Shown: piece after piece, positions 25,188 through 32,929 of the stretch
Position numbering within the stretch: position 1 is the first letter of the stretch
Layout: each line of letters begins with the position of its first letter
Source: JBBRHQ01 sp963815645
Lineage (GTDB): Bacteria > Actinomycetota > Thermoleophilia > Solirubrobacterales > 70-9
Reading direction: 5' to 3'
Assembly (NCBI GenBank): GCA_963815645.1
Contig: CAWFHL010000001.1
Location: 682,001 to 746,000 of the forward strand
Length of the DNA: 64,000 nucleotides
Translations under genes and position numbers: made by a program
Notes under the pieces: generated by a model
Told to the model about the DNA's origin: nothing
Seen by the model: only the letters and a program-made list of their open reading frames with translations
The model's database searches: none

Positions 25188-25820
25188 TCAACCGGCGTTT
25201 GCCGCCAGGTTGTACACGTCCCGGAAGTCGTCCATCACGGTCTTGACCTTGCCGTCCAACTCAACCGTCAGCTCCTCGTCCAGGGTGCGCGTGCGGAACT
25301 GCCATCCGGCCGCCGGGCTCAACCTCTCCCCCAGGGTCGCGAACTCGCTCGGGTCGACGTTGGAGGACTGCATCACGAAGACATCGCCCTCGGGTGAAAC
25401 CAGCTCATAGGCGGCCTCGCCTGCCAGGTAGGAGAGCTCGCCCTCCTTCTTCGTCTCCACCACCGTGTAGACCGGCGGCGTGAGCTTGCCGGAGCGCGCG
25501 ATGGCCGCGGGCAACTCAGCCGCGAAACGAAAGCCGATTCCCCCCACCGTGATCACGTCGACCCCGAAGCGCAGGGTGGCGCTGTCCGAGACCCACCAGT
25601 GCGGTCCGTTCTTGACCACCATCCCCACCTGGAGTTGCTCCGCCACGGCCTCCGCGTTGAGTGGGTCCCATAGTTCCGGGGGCGCCTCACTGAGCCCCAT
25701 CGAGTTGTAGACGGTGATCAGCTCCGGCCCGACCGCGAACAGCTCGGCGTAGCGAAGGCCGCGGGTCGACTTGAAGACGGTGTCCCGGACCTCTTCAGAG
25801 CCCGTCGATGGGCCGTCCAT
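25188..25820 (-). CDS. Protein of unknown function in the propeller operon
   Basis: 210 aa, no signal peptide or membrane helix. Opens with EEVRDTVFKSTRGLRYAEL, has NGPHWWVSDSATLRFGVDVI in the middle and ends DDFRDVYNLAANAG. I do not recognise a family. The start lies 2 bp after the stop of the next gene upstream, so the two are translationally linked and probably work together. Confidence 0.65.
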   Translation of the reverse strand: MDGPSTGSEEVRDTVFKSTRGLRYAELFAVGPELITVYNSMGLSEAPPELWDPLNAEAVAEQLQVGMVVKNGPHWWVSDSATLRFGVDVITVGGIGFRFAAELPAAIARSGKLTPPVYTVVETKKEGELSYLAGEAAYELVSPEGDVFVMQSSNVDPSEFATLGERLSPAAGWQFRTRTLDEELTVELDGKVKTVMDDFRDVYNLAANAG

Positions 25821-25822
25821 GG

Positions 25823-27199
25823 TCAAGCTCCTCCCGCCTCGAATGTCGCCTTGTCGGTGTAGGAGAGCCGCGGGAAGTAGGGGCCCATGACCTTCTCCTC
25901 GGTTCCCGGCTCGACGATCCGGCTCGGGTCGTGTGCCCAGTTCGGGTTGTTGTGCATGAACCGGAAGAGGACCATCCCGTAGTCGGTGCGGTTCAGCTCG
26001 TCGTCGATTCCCTCGCCTTTCCTTCCCCAGTCCATCCACGCGACGCCGTTCTCCTCGGTGGCGTCGGCGGGACGGTCCTCCGGCCGGCAGACGACGATCG
26101 TGTAGCGGCGGTCCGCATCGAGCGGGATCTGCATGTCTGAGAGGCCGTCGGTGCCCATGCCCGACGGGGGCGCCTCGCTCATGACCAGCGAGATGTATCG
26201 CGCCTCCCAATCCGTCATCACCTCGAGCCCGTGACCGTCCTCGCCGAGGTAGGTGTCGGGATAGAGCGGCATCTTCCCGCGGATTACGAGCACGGGGCCG
26301 AAGTGCCTGGAGACGAAGGCCATCATGAACAGCGTCTCCGGGTCGCCGCCGAAGCCGGTCTCGACCTGCGAGGGAATCTGCGCGCGGATCTCCGGCGGCT
26401 TGAAGATCCCGACGATGTTCCACTTGTTGTTGAAGTACCGCTCGAGCAGCGGCGGATTGCGGGCGGGCGTCGTCTCGGGCTCGAGATCGGGGTCGTTGTC
26501 GGGCGCGTTGCACAGCGCGCGCCACTGCTCCACCGGCATCCCCGGATCGACGCCCTTCAGCAGCGGGCGGTTGAACTGATCCCGGACTTCCTCGGCCGAG
26601 AGCTCGGTGCCGTCGGCAAGGGTCGCTGTGTACGTCGGCAGACCCACCCCCGCGTCGCCGAGATGGCCGGCGTCGGGAAGGTAGACGCGGTAGACGACCT
26701 GGATCTGTCCCTCGGTGCCCGCGTACATCGTGTTCGGCTCACGGTCCGCCGGGTCCTCGGGGGCAACGACGCTGGAGATCCTCAGCGTGTAGTCGCGGCT
26801 CTCGACCCGCCGGTTCGCGCCGGGGACGAACGGGTTCTCGGAGCCGGGATCGGGATCGAGCTGGTGGTCGACGAACTTCTCGCCGGTGGCGGTGAAACCG
26901 CCCATGTCCGGGTCGGAGCGGTAGAGCGCGAACTGGAAGTAGCGGCAGTACGGGTACCGTCCGCGGATCGTCAGCACGCTCCCGGCGGGCATCTCCATGA
27001 TCGCGAACCAGTAGGAGGAGTTCGGGTCGGGATAGAGGTTCGCGTGCTGGTATGGCTTCGGGTTCGGCAGCATGACCCCGTAATCGCGCCCTCGCGGACC
27101 GAGCCAGAGGCCGTCGTGGCCGAATTGCTCGTCGGTCTCGAGCACGACCTCCAGGGTCTTGCTGCCGCGGCGTACGAGTGATGAGGTGTCGTCGGCGAT
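25823..27199 (-). CDS. Large protein of unknown function (start uncertain)
   Basis: About 458 aa, acidic and aromatic-rich, no membrane segment. Features: SSYWFAIMEMPAGSVLTIRG, PYCRYFQFALYRSDPDMGGF, then a region dominated by Asp-Pro. No family recognised; the aromatic strand pattern recalls secreted beta-sandwich proteins, but no signal peptide is seen. No standard start codon fits: GGAGG stands 7 nt before an ATC at 27199, and the first in-frame GTG (27145) is only 2 nt from the next GGAGG. Either the start is non-standard or the ATC is a base error for ATG. Confidence 0.6.
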   Translation of the reverse strand: MADDTSSLVRRGSKTLEVVLETDEQFGHDGLWLGPRGRDYGVMLPNPKPYQHANLYPDPNSSYWFAIMEMPAGSVLTIRGRYPYCRYFQFALYRSDPDMGGFTATGEKFVDHQLDPDPGSENPFVPGANRRVESRDYTLRISSVVAPEDPADREPNTMYAGTEGQIQVVYRVYLPDAGHLGDAGVGLPTYTATLADGTELSAEEVRDQFNRPLLKGVDPGMPVEQWRALCNAPDNDPDLEPETTPARNPPLLERYFNNKWNIVGIFKPPEIRAQIPSQVETGFGGDPETLFMMAFVSRHFGPVLVIRGKMPLYPDTYLGEDGHGLEVMTDWEARYISLVMSEAPPSGMGTDGLSDMQIPLDADRRYTIVVCRPEDRPADATEENGVAWMDWGRKGEGIDDELNRTDYGMVLFRFMHNNPNWAHDPSRIVEPGTEEKVMGPYFPRLSYTDKATFEAGGA

Positions 27200-27216
27200 C
27201 GGAGGGCCTCCGCTTC

Positions 27217-28881
27217 CTAGCCCGAGGAGTTCGGCTGGACCTGGTAGATGAACAGTGAGCCGTCGTTGCCCATCGTGTAGAAGCGCCCGCCGTAGCCGGG
27301 GTTGATCAGGCTGCCGACGGCCGTCGAGGGGTTGGAGCCGGACTCGGCGATCGTCTTCCCGGTGGCCTCGTCCACCCAGAGCACGGTCTCGGAGTAATCG
27401 AAGCCGGTCGCGATGTTCGCGGTCTTCGTGCTGGGGTCGATGTTCTGGCTGACCAGCACTCGCTTGTCCTTGGGGCCGACCATCGTGAAGTAGTCGCTCG
27501 ACCACCAGTCGGGACGGCTCCACTTGACCTTCATCTCTCCCGTCTGCTGGTTCAAATGGATCGCGTAGACGCCCTTGAGGAAGTAGTCGTCTGCGAAGAT
27601 CAGGCTCGTCTGCGGGTCATAGCCGGGAGCGGCCGGCGTCTCGCTCGTGGTGGCGCCCGACTTGACCGGGAAGGACTTGCCCCAGGGGCAGACCTGGTGG
27701 ACGTCGTTGGGGTTGTCCTGGCTGACCGCGAACAGGCACTGGGGTGTCTTCGTCGATGGGTTTGCGTTGCTGTCGGCGATCACCCAGTCACCCGCGACCA
27801 CCGGCGAGGCGCCTCCGGTCTGGCCCTTGAGGATCACCTTCGGCTCCCAGGACTTGTCCTGGGTCAGCTTCTTGGTCACCGGATTCCAGATCACCCGGAC
27901 CAGGCTCTTCGCGCCGTTCCCGTAGATGTAGATCTTGCCCTTGTGCTTGACGGCCACCGTGCGCGCGGTGACGTTCTGGTCGATCTGGATCGAGTCGAGG
28001 TTCTTCAGGGTGGTGGGGTCGGCGGCGACGAAGTTGCTCTTCGGGTTTGCGCCGGGGGCGCCCTGACACGACGACATCGCGTTGTTGGTCTGGATCGAAC
28101 AGCCGACCGCTCGCGTCTGGGACTTGATCAACAGGGTGCCCTGGGGATCCGGCGCGACGACCATCCCGTCGAAGTTGTGGTCCTTCGCCGGCGTGCCGAC
28201 GATCGGCTGCTCCTGCGAGGCGAGGATCGAACCGTCGCTGCGGGCGAGCTTCCAGAAGGTATGCCCGGCGGCCGCGACAATCGAACCGTCCTTGATGATC
28301 GCCAGGCTGCCGAGGGCGAGCCACTGGCCCGAGACGTTGACGTTGGTCAGGTAGGTTCGCCAGATCTCCTCACCGGTCGAGGGATTGAACCGCGAGACGT
28401 ATTGACCGGAGCCGGGGACGATCCCGCCGGCCCACAGGTAGCCGGCGTTGGGACCGTCGAATACGACCAGGCCGATGCCGCCGGGGTAGGTGGTCTCGGA
28501 CTTGTACTGGAAGACCTGGTTACCGCTCTTGCCGCCGTTGAAGTCCCCGGTGAAGTTCGCGCAGGGCATCAGCCCCGACCTGACGTTGTCGGTGTGCTCG
28601 GGAGCGCCGATCGCCGGCCAGTAGCCGACGTAGTTGTTCGCCGGGTCCTTGGCCCAGTTCTCGACGCAACTTGTCTCCTTCCCGAACAGCGACTGATCGC
28701 CGGTCAGCGGCCCGGTGGTCGCGCTCGACGGGAGGATGACGCCGTTGAGGTTGTTCTTCACCGACCCGGTGCCGCCGGCCAGCGTGGGAATCAGGATCGC
28801 CAGGAGCAGGACGAGCAGCGCGATCAGTACCGCCCCGACCGGCTTGACGACCCGCCAGATGACGTGCAGGGCGTGCCTCAT
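27217..28881 (-). CDS. PQQ-type beta-propeller protein B, membrane-anchored
   Basis: 554 aa. One N-terminal helix (about 12-35, VGAVLIALLVLLLAILIPTL) without a cleavage site anchors the protein; the rest is exported. Tryptophan-docking repeats: NPSTGEEIWRTYLTNVNVSG, VTKKLTQDKSWEPKVILKGQ and VDEATGKTIAES, ending PGYGGRFYTMGNDGSLFIYQ. These resemble quinoprotein/BamB propellers; no PQQ-binding cysteine pair or metal site is evident, so it may be a structural or binding propeller. ATGA overlap with the membrane protein upstream. Confidence 0.8.
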   Translation of the reverse strand: MRHALHVIWRVVKPVGAVLIALLVLLLAILIPTLAGGTGSVKNNLNGVILPSSATTGPLTGDQSLFGKETSCVENWAKDPANNYVGYWPAIGAPEHTDNVRSGLMPCANFTGDFNGGKSGNQVFQYKSETTYPGGIGLVVFDGPNAGYLWAGGIVPGSGQYVSRFNPSTGEEIWRTYLTNVNVSGQWLALGSLAIIKDGSIVAAAGHTFWKLARSDGSILASQEQPIVGTPAKDHNFDGMVVAPDPQGTLLIKSQTRAVGCSIQTNNAMSSCQGAPGANPKSNFVAADPTTLKNLDSIQIDQNVTARTVAVKHKGKIYIYGNGAKSLVRVIWNPVTKKLTQDKSWEPKVILKGQTGGASPVVAGDWVIADSNANPSTKTPQCLFAVSQDNPNDVHQVCPWGKSFPVKSGATTSETPAAPGYDPQTSLIFADDYFLKGVYAIHLNQQTGEMKVKWSRPDWWSSDYFTMVGPKDKRVLVSQNIDPSTKTANIATGFDYSETVLWVDEATGKTIAESGSNPSTAVGSLINPGYGGRFYTMGNDGSLFIYQVQPNSSG

Positions 28882-29375
28882 GGCGCCGCCCCGGCCTCTT
28901 CGGTTCCGACGTCGCCCGAGGTCGACGCGGGGCCATCGGACCTTCTGCGCTGCGCGAGAGTCATCGAACCGCTTGCGAGCGCCAGCCAGACGACGAATGC
29001 CGTGCTCCAGGCCCAGTGGCCGAGGCCGCCCGTCGCCGCGTTGAGGAGGTTGGCCTCGAAGAAGGGCGTCATGAACCCGCACACGCAGAGCACCCCGGCG
29101 ATCATCGCGAGAAACCCCAGCCACCTCCCGAGGGCGCCGGTCTGCAGGATCACCTTGGCCACCGCGAAGAAGAAGACCGAGAGCACGCCGCCGCCGAGCG
29201 CGATCAGCAGCGATGAGGCCGTGTAGAGGGTGGAGACGGTGGCGGCCTGCCCGGGGCTGGTGCTGAGCCCGGCGGTGGCTAGTAGCGCCAATCCCACCAG
29301 AGTGAGGGCGGACCCGGTGACGGCGCCGATCAGGGCGGCGGTGGATCCCCGGCCGCCATCGCCCTCAGCGCTCAC
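28878..29375 (-). CDS. Membrane protein, C-terminal half of a split pair
   Basis: 165 aa, about four helices. It matches the second half of the intact protein at 31312-32082: AATVSTLYTASSLLIALGGG against AETVSTLYGAASLSFAFGGA, and ending LAQRRRSDGP against LAQHRRTSAA. The GTG at 29375 overlaps the stop of the N-terminal half in a +1 register. A single-base change near 29373 would fuse the halves, so this is most likely one gene with a frameshift, although two overlapping genes remain possible. Confidence 0.7.
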   Translation of the reverse strand: MSAEGDGGRGSTAALIGAVTGSALTLVGLALLATAGLSTSPGQAATVSTLYTASSLLIALGGGVLSVFFFAVAKVILQTGALGRWLGFLAMIAGVLCVCGFMTPFFEANLLNAATGGLGHWAWSTAFVVWLALASGSMTLAQRRRSDGPASTSGDVGTEEAGAAP

Positions 29376-29637
29376 GGAGAACCGTCCAGAGGCTGCCCAG
29401 GAACCAGAGGAAGAGCGCGATCCCGAGCCCGTTGAGGAGCACGACGACCCTGATCGCGCTCAGATGCGCGGCGAGGAAGGCCGGCGCGGCCTCGGCGTCG
29501 CGGATGTTGGGAAGCACCGGGTCGCCGCCTGGGCTGGTGCCGATGAAGACGACGAAGGCGACCACGAAGAGGAGCGTCGCCAGCAGCCCGCTCGCGGCGC
29601 CCAGCTGCTCCCAGCTGCGGTTCTTCTCACTAGCCAC
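29365..29637 (-). CDS. Membrane protein, N-terminal half of a split pair
   Basis: 90 aa, two helices. SWEQLGAASGLLATLLFVVA matches the start of the protein at 31312 (QWEQMGAASGLFAVLLFVAA), and both continue to LWFLGSLWTVLR / LWFLGTLWSVLR. GTG at 29637 with GGAGGG 8 nt upstream, overlapping the propeller A stop. It ends at LRER, exactly where the intact relative continues. Confidence 0.7.
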   Translation of the reverse strand: MASEKNRSWEQLGAASGLLATLLFVVAFVVFIGTSPGGDPVLPNIRDAEAAPAFLAAHLSAIRVVVLLNGLGIALFLWFLGSLWTVLRER

Positions 29638-31315
29638 CGCTGCTGCCCTCCGTGGTCGTCGGCACCGGCGGCTCCGAAGACGCCGGCATCGGCTGCAGGA
29701 AGTAGAGCGAACCCGACGACTGGGCCGGATAGACGAAGCGGCCGCCGTAGGTGGGGGCAACCAGCCCGTTGAAACCGATCGGCGGCAGGAAGTCGGACTC
29801 GGCGATCGGCTTGCCGGTGGCGGCGTCGCGCCAAACGACCTGCTGGGTGTAGCTGCCGGTGGCGATGTTGCCGAGGCCCGCGTCGGGATTCCACTTTGTG
29901 GTCACCAGGATTCGCTTGTCGGCCGGACCGAAGAGCGGCTGGAACTCGAAGCTGCGGTCGTCGACGACGAACTTCGTCGTCATCTTTCCGGTCTTCGGGT
30001 CGAGATGGACCCCGGCGATCTTGGCGACTCCTCCGTCGGCCGAGTAGACCATGTTGTTCTCGGGGTCACCCTGCGGCTTCGGCGGTGCGTTGCTGCTCTG
30101 CCCGGACTGGAGCTGGCCGAACGGGTAGACGGTCTGGGTGTTGGAGGCGTCATCGACGTTGATGGCAACCAGCGACGAGGCCTTGGTGCTGCTGCCGATG
30201 CCGTTCGTCTGGATCACGATCCACTTGCCCATGAAGGTCGGCGCGTCTCCCACGGTCTGGCCCTTTGCCAGATAATCCGCCACCCACGACTTGTCCTGGC
30301 TGAGGGTCTTGGTCGCGGGATCCCAGAAGAAGCGGTAGGCCTTCTTCAGCATCGCCGTGTAGATCGCGATCCTGCCCTTGTAGGGGGCGATGATGGGCGG
30401 CGTCGCCGAGTCCTCGGGCGCCACGATCGAGTCGTAGACCTTCAGCGTGTCGGGGTTGATCGCCAGGAACGCCGAGGGCTTTTGCTCGGGACCACCGGCG
30501 GCCTGGTCGCAGGCCTCGAGCCCGCCACCGCCCTGCTGGTTGCAGTTCTCAGGCCGGTTCTGGCTGCGCAGGATGATCGTGCCATCCGGTGCGACGGTCA
30601 GCTCCTTGTAGTTGATCGACCGAGGGGTGACCGGCCCCGGGCTGGGCAGGTTTCTCGCCTTGAGAATCGCGCCGGTGTTGCGGTCGAGCAGCACGATCCG
30701 GTGACTCCAGGCGAAGACGATCTTCCCGTTGGAGAGGATGTTGAGGTTGGTGCCGCCGACGAACGTGTTGTTGCTGACGTTCAGGTTCTCGACGTATGTG
30801 CGCCACACCTGCTCCCCGGTGATCGGGTTGATCCGGGCCACGAATGGGCCGGGCGCCGAGCGCCCCGTGCTTGCGGGCGGAGCGCCGCCCACCACGTAGG
30901 TGGCGTTCGGCCCGTCGCTGTTGACGTAGTAGACATTCGGATAGAAGCCGTCTGCCTTGTAGGTGTAGACGACGTTCGGCTCGGTCCGGGAGCCGAGGAA
31001 GTCGGCACACGGGTAGATGCCGCTGCGCTGGGCGTCGGTGAGCTCGGCGCTGTTCATCGTCGGGAAGTAGCCGGGGGTCGAGATCCCCTCCTGGCAGCGC
31101 TGCTCCTTGGCGTAGAGGCTGAGGTCGCCGGGAAGCGGGCCGTTCGTCTTCTGCTCGCTCGGGGTGACGTTGCGGGCCGCCCCCTGAAGCGGCGTGAAGT
31201 GCGATCCGACGTCGCTGCTGGTCGTCAGGGCCGGGACGAGAATCAGCGCAAGCAGGCCAACGAGGATCAGGAGCCCGGCCAGGAACGGCTTGAGGATGTG
31301 CCAGACGCGCTTCAC
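29630..31315 (-). CDS. PQQ-type beta-propeller protein A, membrane-anchored
   Basis: 561 aa. N-terminal anchor at about residues 9-30 (FLAGLLILVGLLALILVPAL), then an exported propeller with NPITGEQVWRTYVENLNVSN, DPATKTLSQDKSWVADYLAK and RDAATGKPIAESDFLPP, ending in a Ser/Gly/Thr tail. Three conserved cysteines appear in the first half (RCQEG, YPCADF, NCNQQ). GTG at 31315 overlaps the upstream membrane gene (GTGA). The pairing of one membrane protein with one propeller is repeated downstream. Confidence 0.82.
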   Translation of the reverse strand: MKRVWHILKPFLAGLLILVGLLALILVPALTTSSDVGSHFTPLQGAARNVTPSEQKTNGPLPGDLSLYAKEQRCQEGISTPGYFPTMNSAELTDAQRSGIYPCADFLGSRTEPNVVYTYKADGFYPNVYYVNSDGPNATYVVGGAPPASTGRSAPGPFVARINPITGEQVWRTYVENLNVSNNTFVGGTNLNILSNGKIVFAWSHRIVLLDRNTGAILKARNLPSPGPVTPRSINYKELTVAPDGTIILRSQNRPENCNQQGGGGLEACDQAAGGPEQKPSAFLAINPDTLKVYDSIVAPEDSATPPIIAPYKGRIAIYTAMLKKAYRFFWDPATKTLSQDKSWVADYLAKGQTVGDAPTFMGKWIVIQTNGIGSSTKASSLVAINVDDASNTQTVYPFGQLQSGQSSNAPPKPQGDPENNMVYSADGGVAKIAGVHLDPKTGKMTTKFVVDDRSFEFQPLFGPADKRILVTTKWNPDAGLGNIATGSYTQQVVWRDAATGKPIAESDFLPPIGFNGLVAPTYGGRFVYPAQSSGSLYFLQPMPASSEPPVPTTTEGSSGG

Positions 31316-32082
31316 GCGCCCGCCCCTCCTCCGGAGCCTGCCGCCGGAGCCGCGGGGGATGCTGCTGGCTTGGCTGCGCTGGTGCGGCGGTGCTGCGCGA
31401 GCATCAGCGCGGCGCTGGCCAGAAAGACCCAGACGACGAAGGCGATGTAGTGGGCATAGAAGCCGAGCCCGCCGGTCGCCGGGTTGAAGATCCCGCTCTG
31501 CGCGTAGGGGGTTACGAAGCCGAACACCGACGCAGCGGCCGCGAGCAGCGCCAGCCAGCCGAGCCACTTCGGCAAGCCTCCCGCTCTGAGGATGACCTCC
31601 GCAGCCCCCAGGAAGAACACGGTGAAGGCGGCCCCTCCGAACGCGAATGAGAGAGACGCCGCTCCGTAGAGGGTGGAAACGGTCTCGGCCTGCGGCAGGG
31701 TGGTCGCGAGTGTGGAGGTCCCGGTCAGCACCAGGCCCATCAGCGTCAGGGTGACCCCGACGAGGGCGCCGGCCGAGGCGATCGCCGAGCCCCGCGCCGG
31801 ACCCGCCTCGGCCCCTCGCAGGACCGACCAGAGCGTGCCCAGGAACCAGAGGAAGACGACCAGTCCGATGCCATTCAGCATCACCTGCGCCCGGATCCCG
31901 TTCAGGTGGTCGGCAATGAAGGCGGGGGACGCCTGGGCGTTGGCGATGTTGGGAAGCCGCGGCGTGTTGCCGCCGGTCGGATCGGTGTTGAGGAAGATCA
32001 GGAAGGCGGCCACGAACAGCAGGACCGCGAACAGCCCGCTGGCTGCGCCCATCTGCTCCCACTGGCGGCTCCGATCGTTCAC
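31312..32082 (-). CDS. Six-helix membrane protein, partner of propeller A
   Basis: 256 aa. About six helices (near 15, 68, 105, 143, 175 and 212) with an Ala/Pro/Gly-rich C-terminal tail. The loop after helix 1 carries NTDPTGGNTPRLPNIANAQA. Family unknown; the same protein, split by a frameshift, precedes propeller B. GTG at 32082 opens the long minus-strand run 32082-22901 and lies 34 nt after the second copy of the 20-bp motif. Confidence 0.72.
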   Translation of the reverse strand: MNDRSRQWEQMGAASGLFAVLLFVAAFLIFLNTDPTGGNTPRLPNIANAQASPAFIADHLNGIRAQVMLNGIGLVVFLWFLGTLWSVLRGAEAGPARGSAIASAGALVGVTLTLMGLVLTGTSTLATTLPQAETVSTLYGAASLSFAFGGAAFTVFFLGAAEVILRAGGLPKWLGWLALLAAAASVFGFVTPYAQSGIFNPATGGLGFYAHYIAFVVWVFLASAALMLAQHRRTSAAKPAASPAAPAAGSGGGAGA

Positions 32083-32116
32083 CAGAGGCGAGCATTCATG
32101 GTCGGCGAGGGCTCCG

Positions 32117-32136
32117 CATCATCCAGATTGCGTGAA
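32117..32136 (-). promoter_or_regulatory. 20-bp motif TTCACGCAATCTGGATGATG, copy 2
   Basis: On the minus strand this is identical to 17923-17942. It ends 34 nt before the GTG at 32082 that starts the propeller operon. The identity stops abruptly at both ends, as expected for a conserved binding site rather than a larger duplication. Confidence 0.6.
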
Positions 32137-32275
32137 ATGAGTCCGCAACCAACTCAGGCAGGCTTCTCTGACCTCACACTTGCGATGGTCCCGCTTGCTC
32201 AGCTGCCGCCCGATGACACAGCAAGCTCGCAAACGGCGGCGCGGCAAGGTCTACCACTGCCCGGACGCACCATCT

Positions 32276-32470
32276 CTATCGACCGCTCTCCGGGGCCTCG
32301 ATTCCGAGTTGCGCGCAGATCTTCCTCGCCAGTCGCCAATCGATCTCGCGGTGGCGGGGCACGGCGCTGCGGGCACCGGCGGGACCAGCCCAGCGGGCGT
32401 GGTTTCCTCCCTCGTCGATCTGCCGGCACCCCTGAGCGCGAAGATGGCGCTCGAGGTCGCGGCGCTTCAC
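32276..32470 (-). CDS. hicA: HicA-type toxin (mRNA interferase)
   Basis: 64 aa. MKRRDLERHLRAQGC is the HicA/YcfA double-stranded-RNA-binding opening; the catalytic His lies in GGNHARW, and a second basic motif (VPRHREID) follows, matching the family. HicA cleaves mRNA until bound by HicB. It overlaps the HicB gene by 4 nt. Located at the right edge of the island, where such pairs often stabilise mobile DNA. Confidence 0.85.
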   Translation of the reverse strand: MKRRDLERHLRAQGCRQIDEGGNHARWAGPAGARSAVPRHREIDWRLARKICAQLGIEAPESGR

Positions 32471-32682
32471 CGAACGACGGTTAGCTCAACCAACTCCGCC
32501 TCGCCCTCCTCGGCGGCAGGCTCGGGGCTGAGCAGCAGCTGAAGCGCATCGAGGACGTTGTCGCGGGCCTCCTCGCGGGTGCGTCCTTGGCTCATCGCTC
32601 CGTGTACGGCGGGGATTTGCGCGATCACCAAGCCGTCGTCACCTTGCTCGTACTCGATACGCAGTCGAAGCGTCCCTTCCAT
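32467..32682 (-). CDS. hicB: HicB-type antitoxin
   Basis: 71 aa. LRLRIEYEQGDDGLVIAQIP, then AVHGAMSQGRTREEARDNVLDALQL, is the degenerate RNase-H-like HicB fold. Like other short HicB proteins it has no C-terminal DNA-binding domain. ATG at 32682 chosen because similarity begins there; the frame is open to 32748. Confidence 0.83.
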   Translation of the reverse strand: MEGTLRLRIEYEQGDDGLVIAQIPAVHGAMSQGRTREEARDNVLDALQLLLSPEPAAEEGEAELVELTVVR

Positions 32683-32699
32683 GTCAACAACCAGGCTAC

Positions 32700-32790
32700 T
32701 CACTTCGGCCGATCCCACCCCAGGGCAGAGCTGGCTAAAGGCGGACACAAAATGGACACATCAGCCCGTCCACCGGCGATCACGGCCGGT
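32700..32790 (-). pseudogene. Second integrase 3'-end relic
   Basis: The minus strand encodes GRADVSILCPPLASSALGW, closely matching RSDVSVLCPPTAEQ at the end of the left relic. At DNA level a 23-bp block (32740-32762) matches 15383-15405 with one difference. Its orientation is the same as the left copy, so it is more easily explained as the leftover of a second, tandem element than as a mirrored arm site. Confidence 0.55.
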
Positions 32791-32877
32791 CATCGCCCTC
32801 CGGGCTGAAGAGCCTCATTTGCAGCGGGTTCGTGTCCCCGCGTGATCCCGCGTGCCCGCCCGTTCCGCCCTCGGTAC

Positions 32878-32927
32878 TCATGAAGGAGATCCTCGGCAAG
32901 GGGATGTGGCTGTAGGGGTTTGCAGGG
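32878..32927. repeat. Right attachment-type direct repeat (attR)
   Basis: 48/50-bp copy of the acyl-CoA dehydrogenase 3' end at 15300-15349. It has no coding role here: the dehydrogenase fragment is out of any gene and directly abuts the C-terminal codons of the DUF1641 gene. Confidence 0.7.
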
Positions 32928-32929
32928 CT

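Noticed and set aside
27217..31315. Calling the propeller proteins BamB (outer-membrane assembly)
   Set aside because: The organism appears to be an actinobacterium without a Bam system in view; only the PQQ-like repeat fold is supported.
32150..32275. tRNA-like or other RNA gene between the propeller operon and hicA
   Set aside because: No cloverleaf, T-loop or anticodon arm could be folded by eye.
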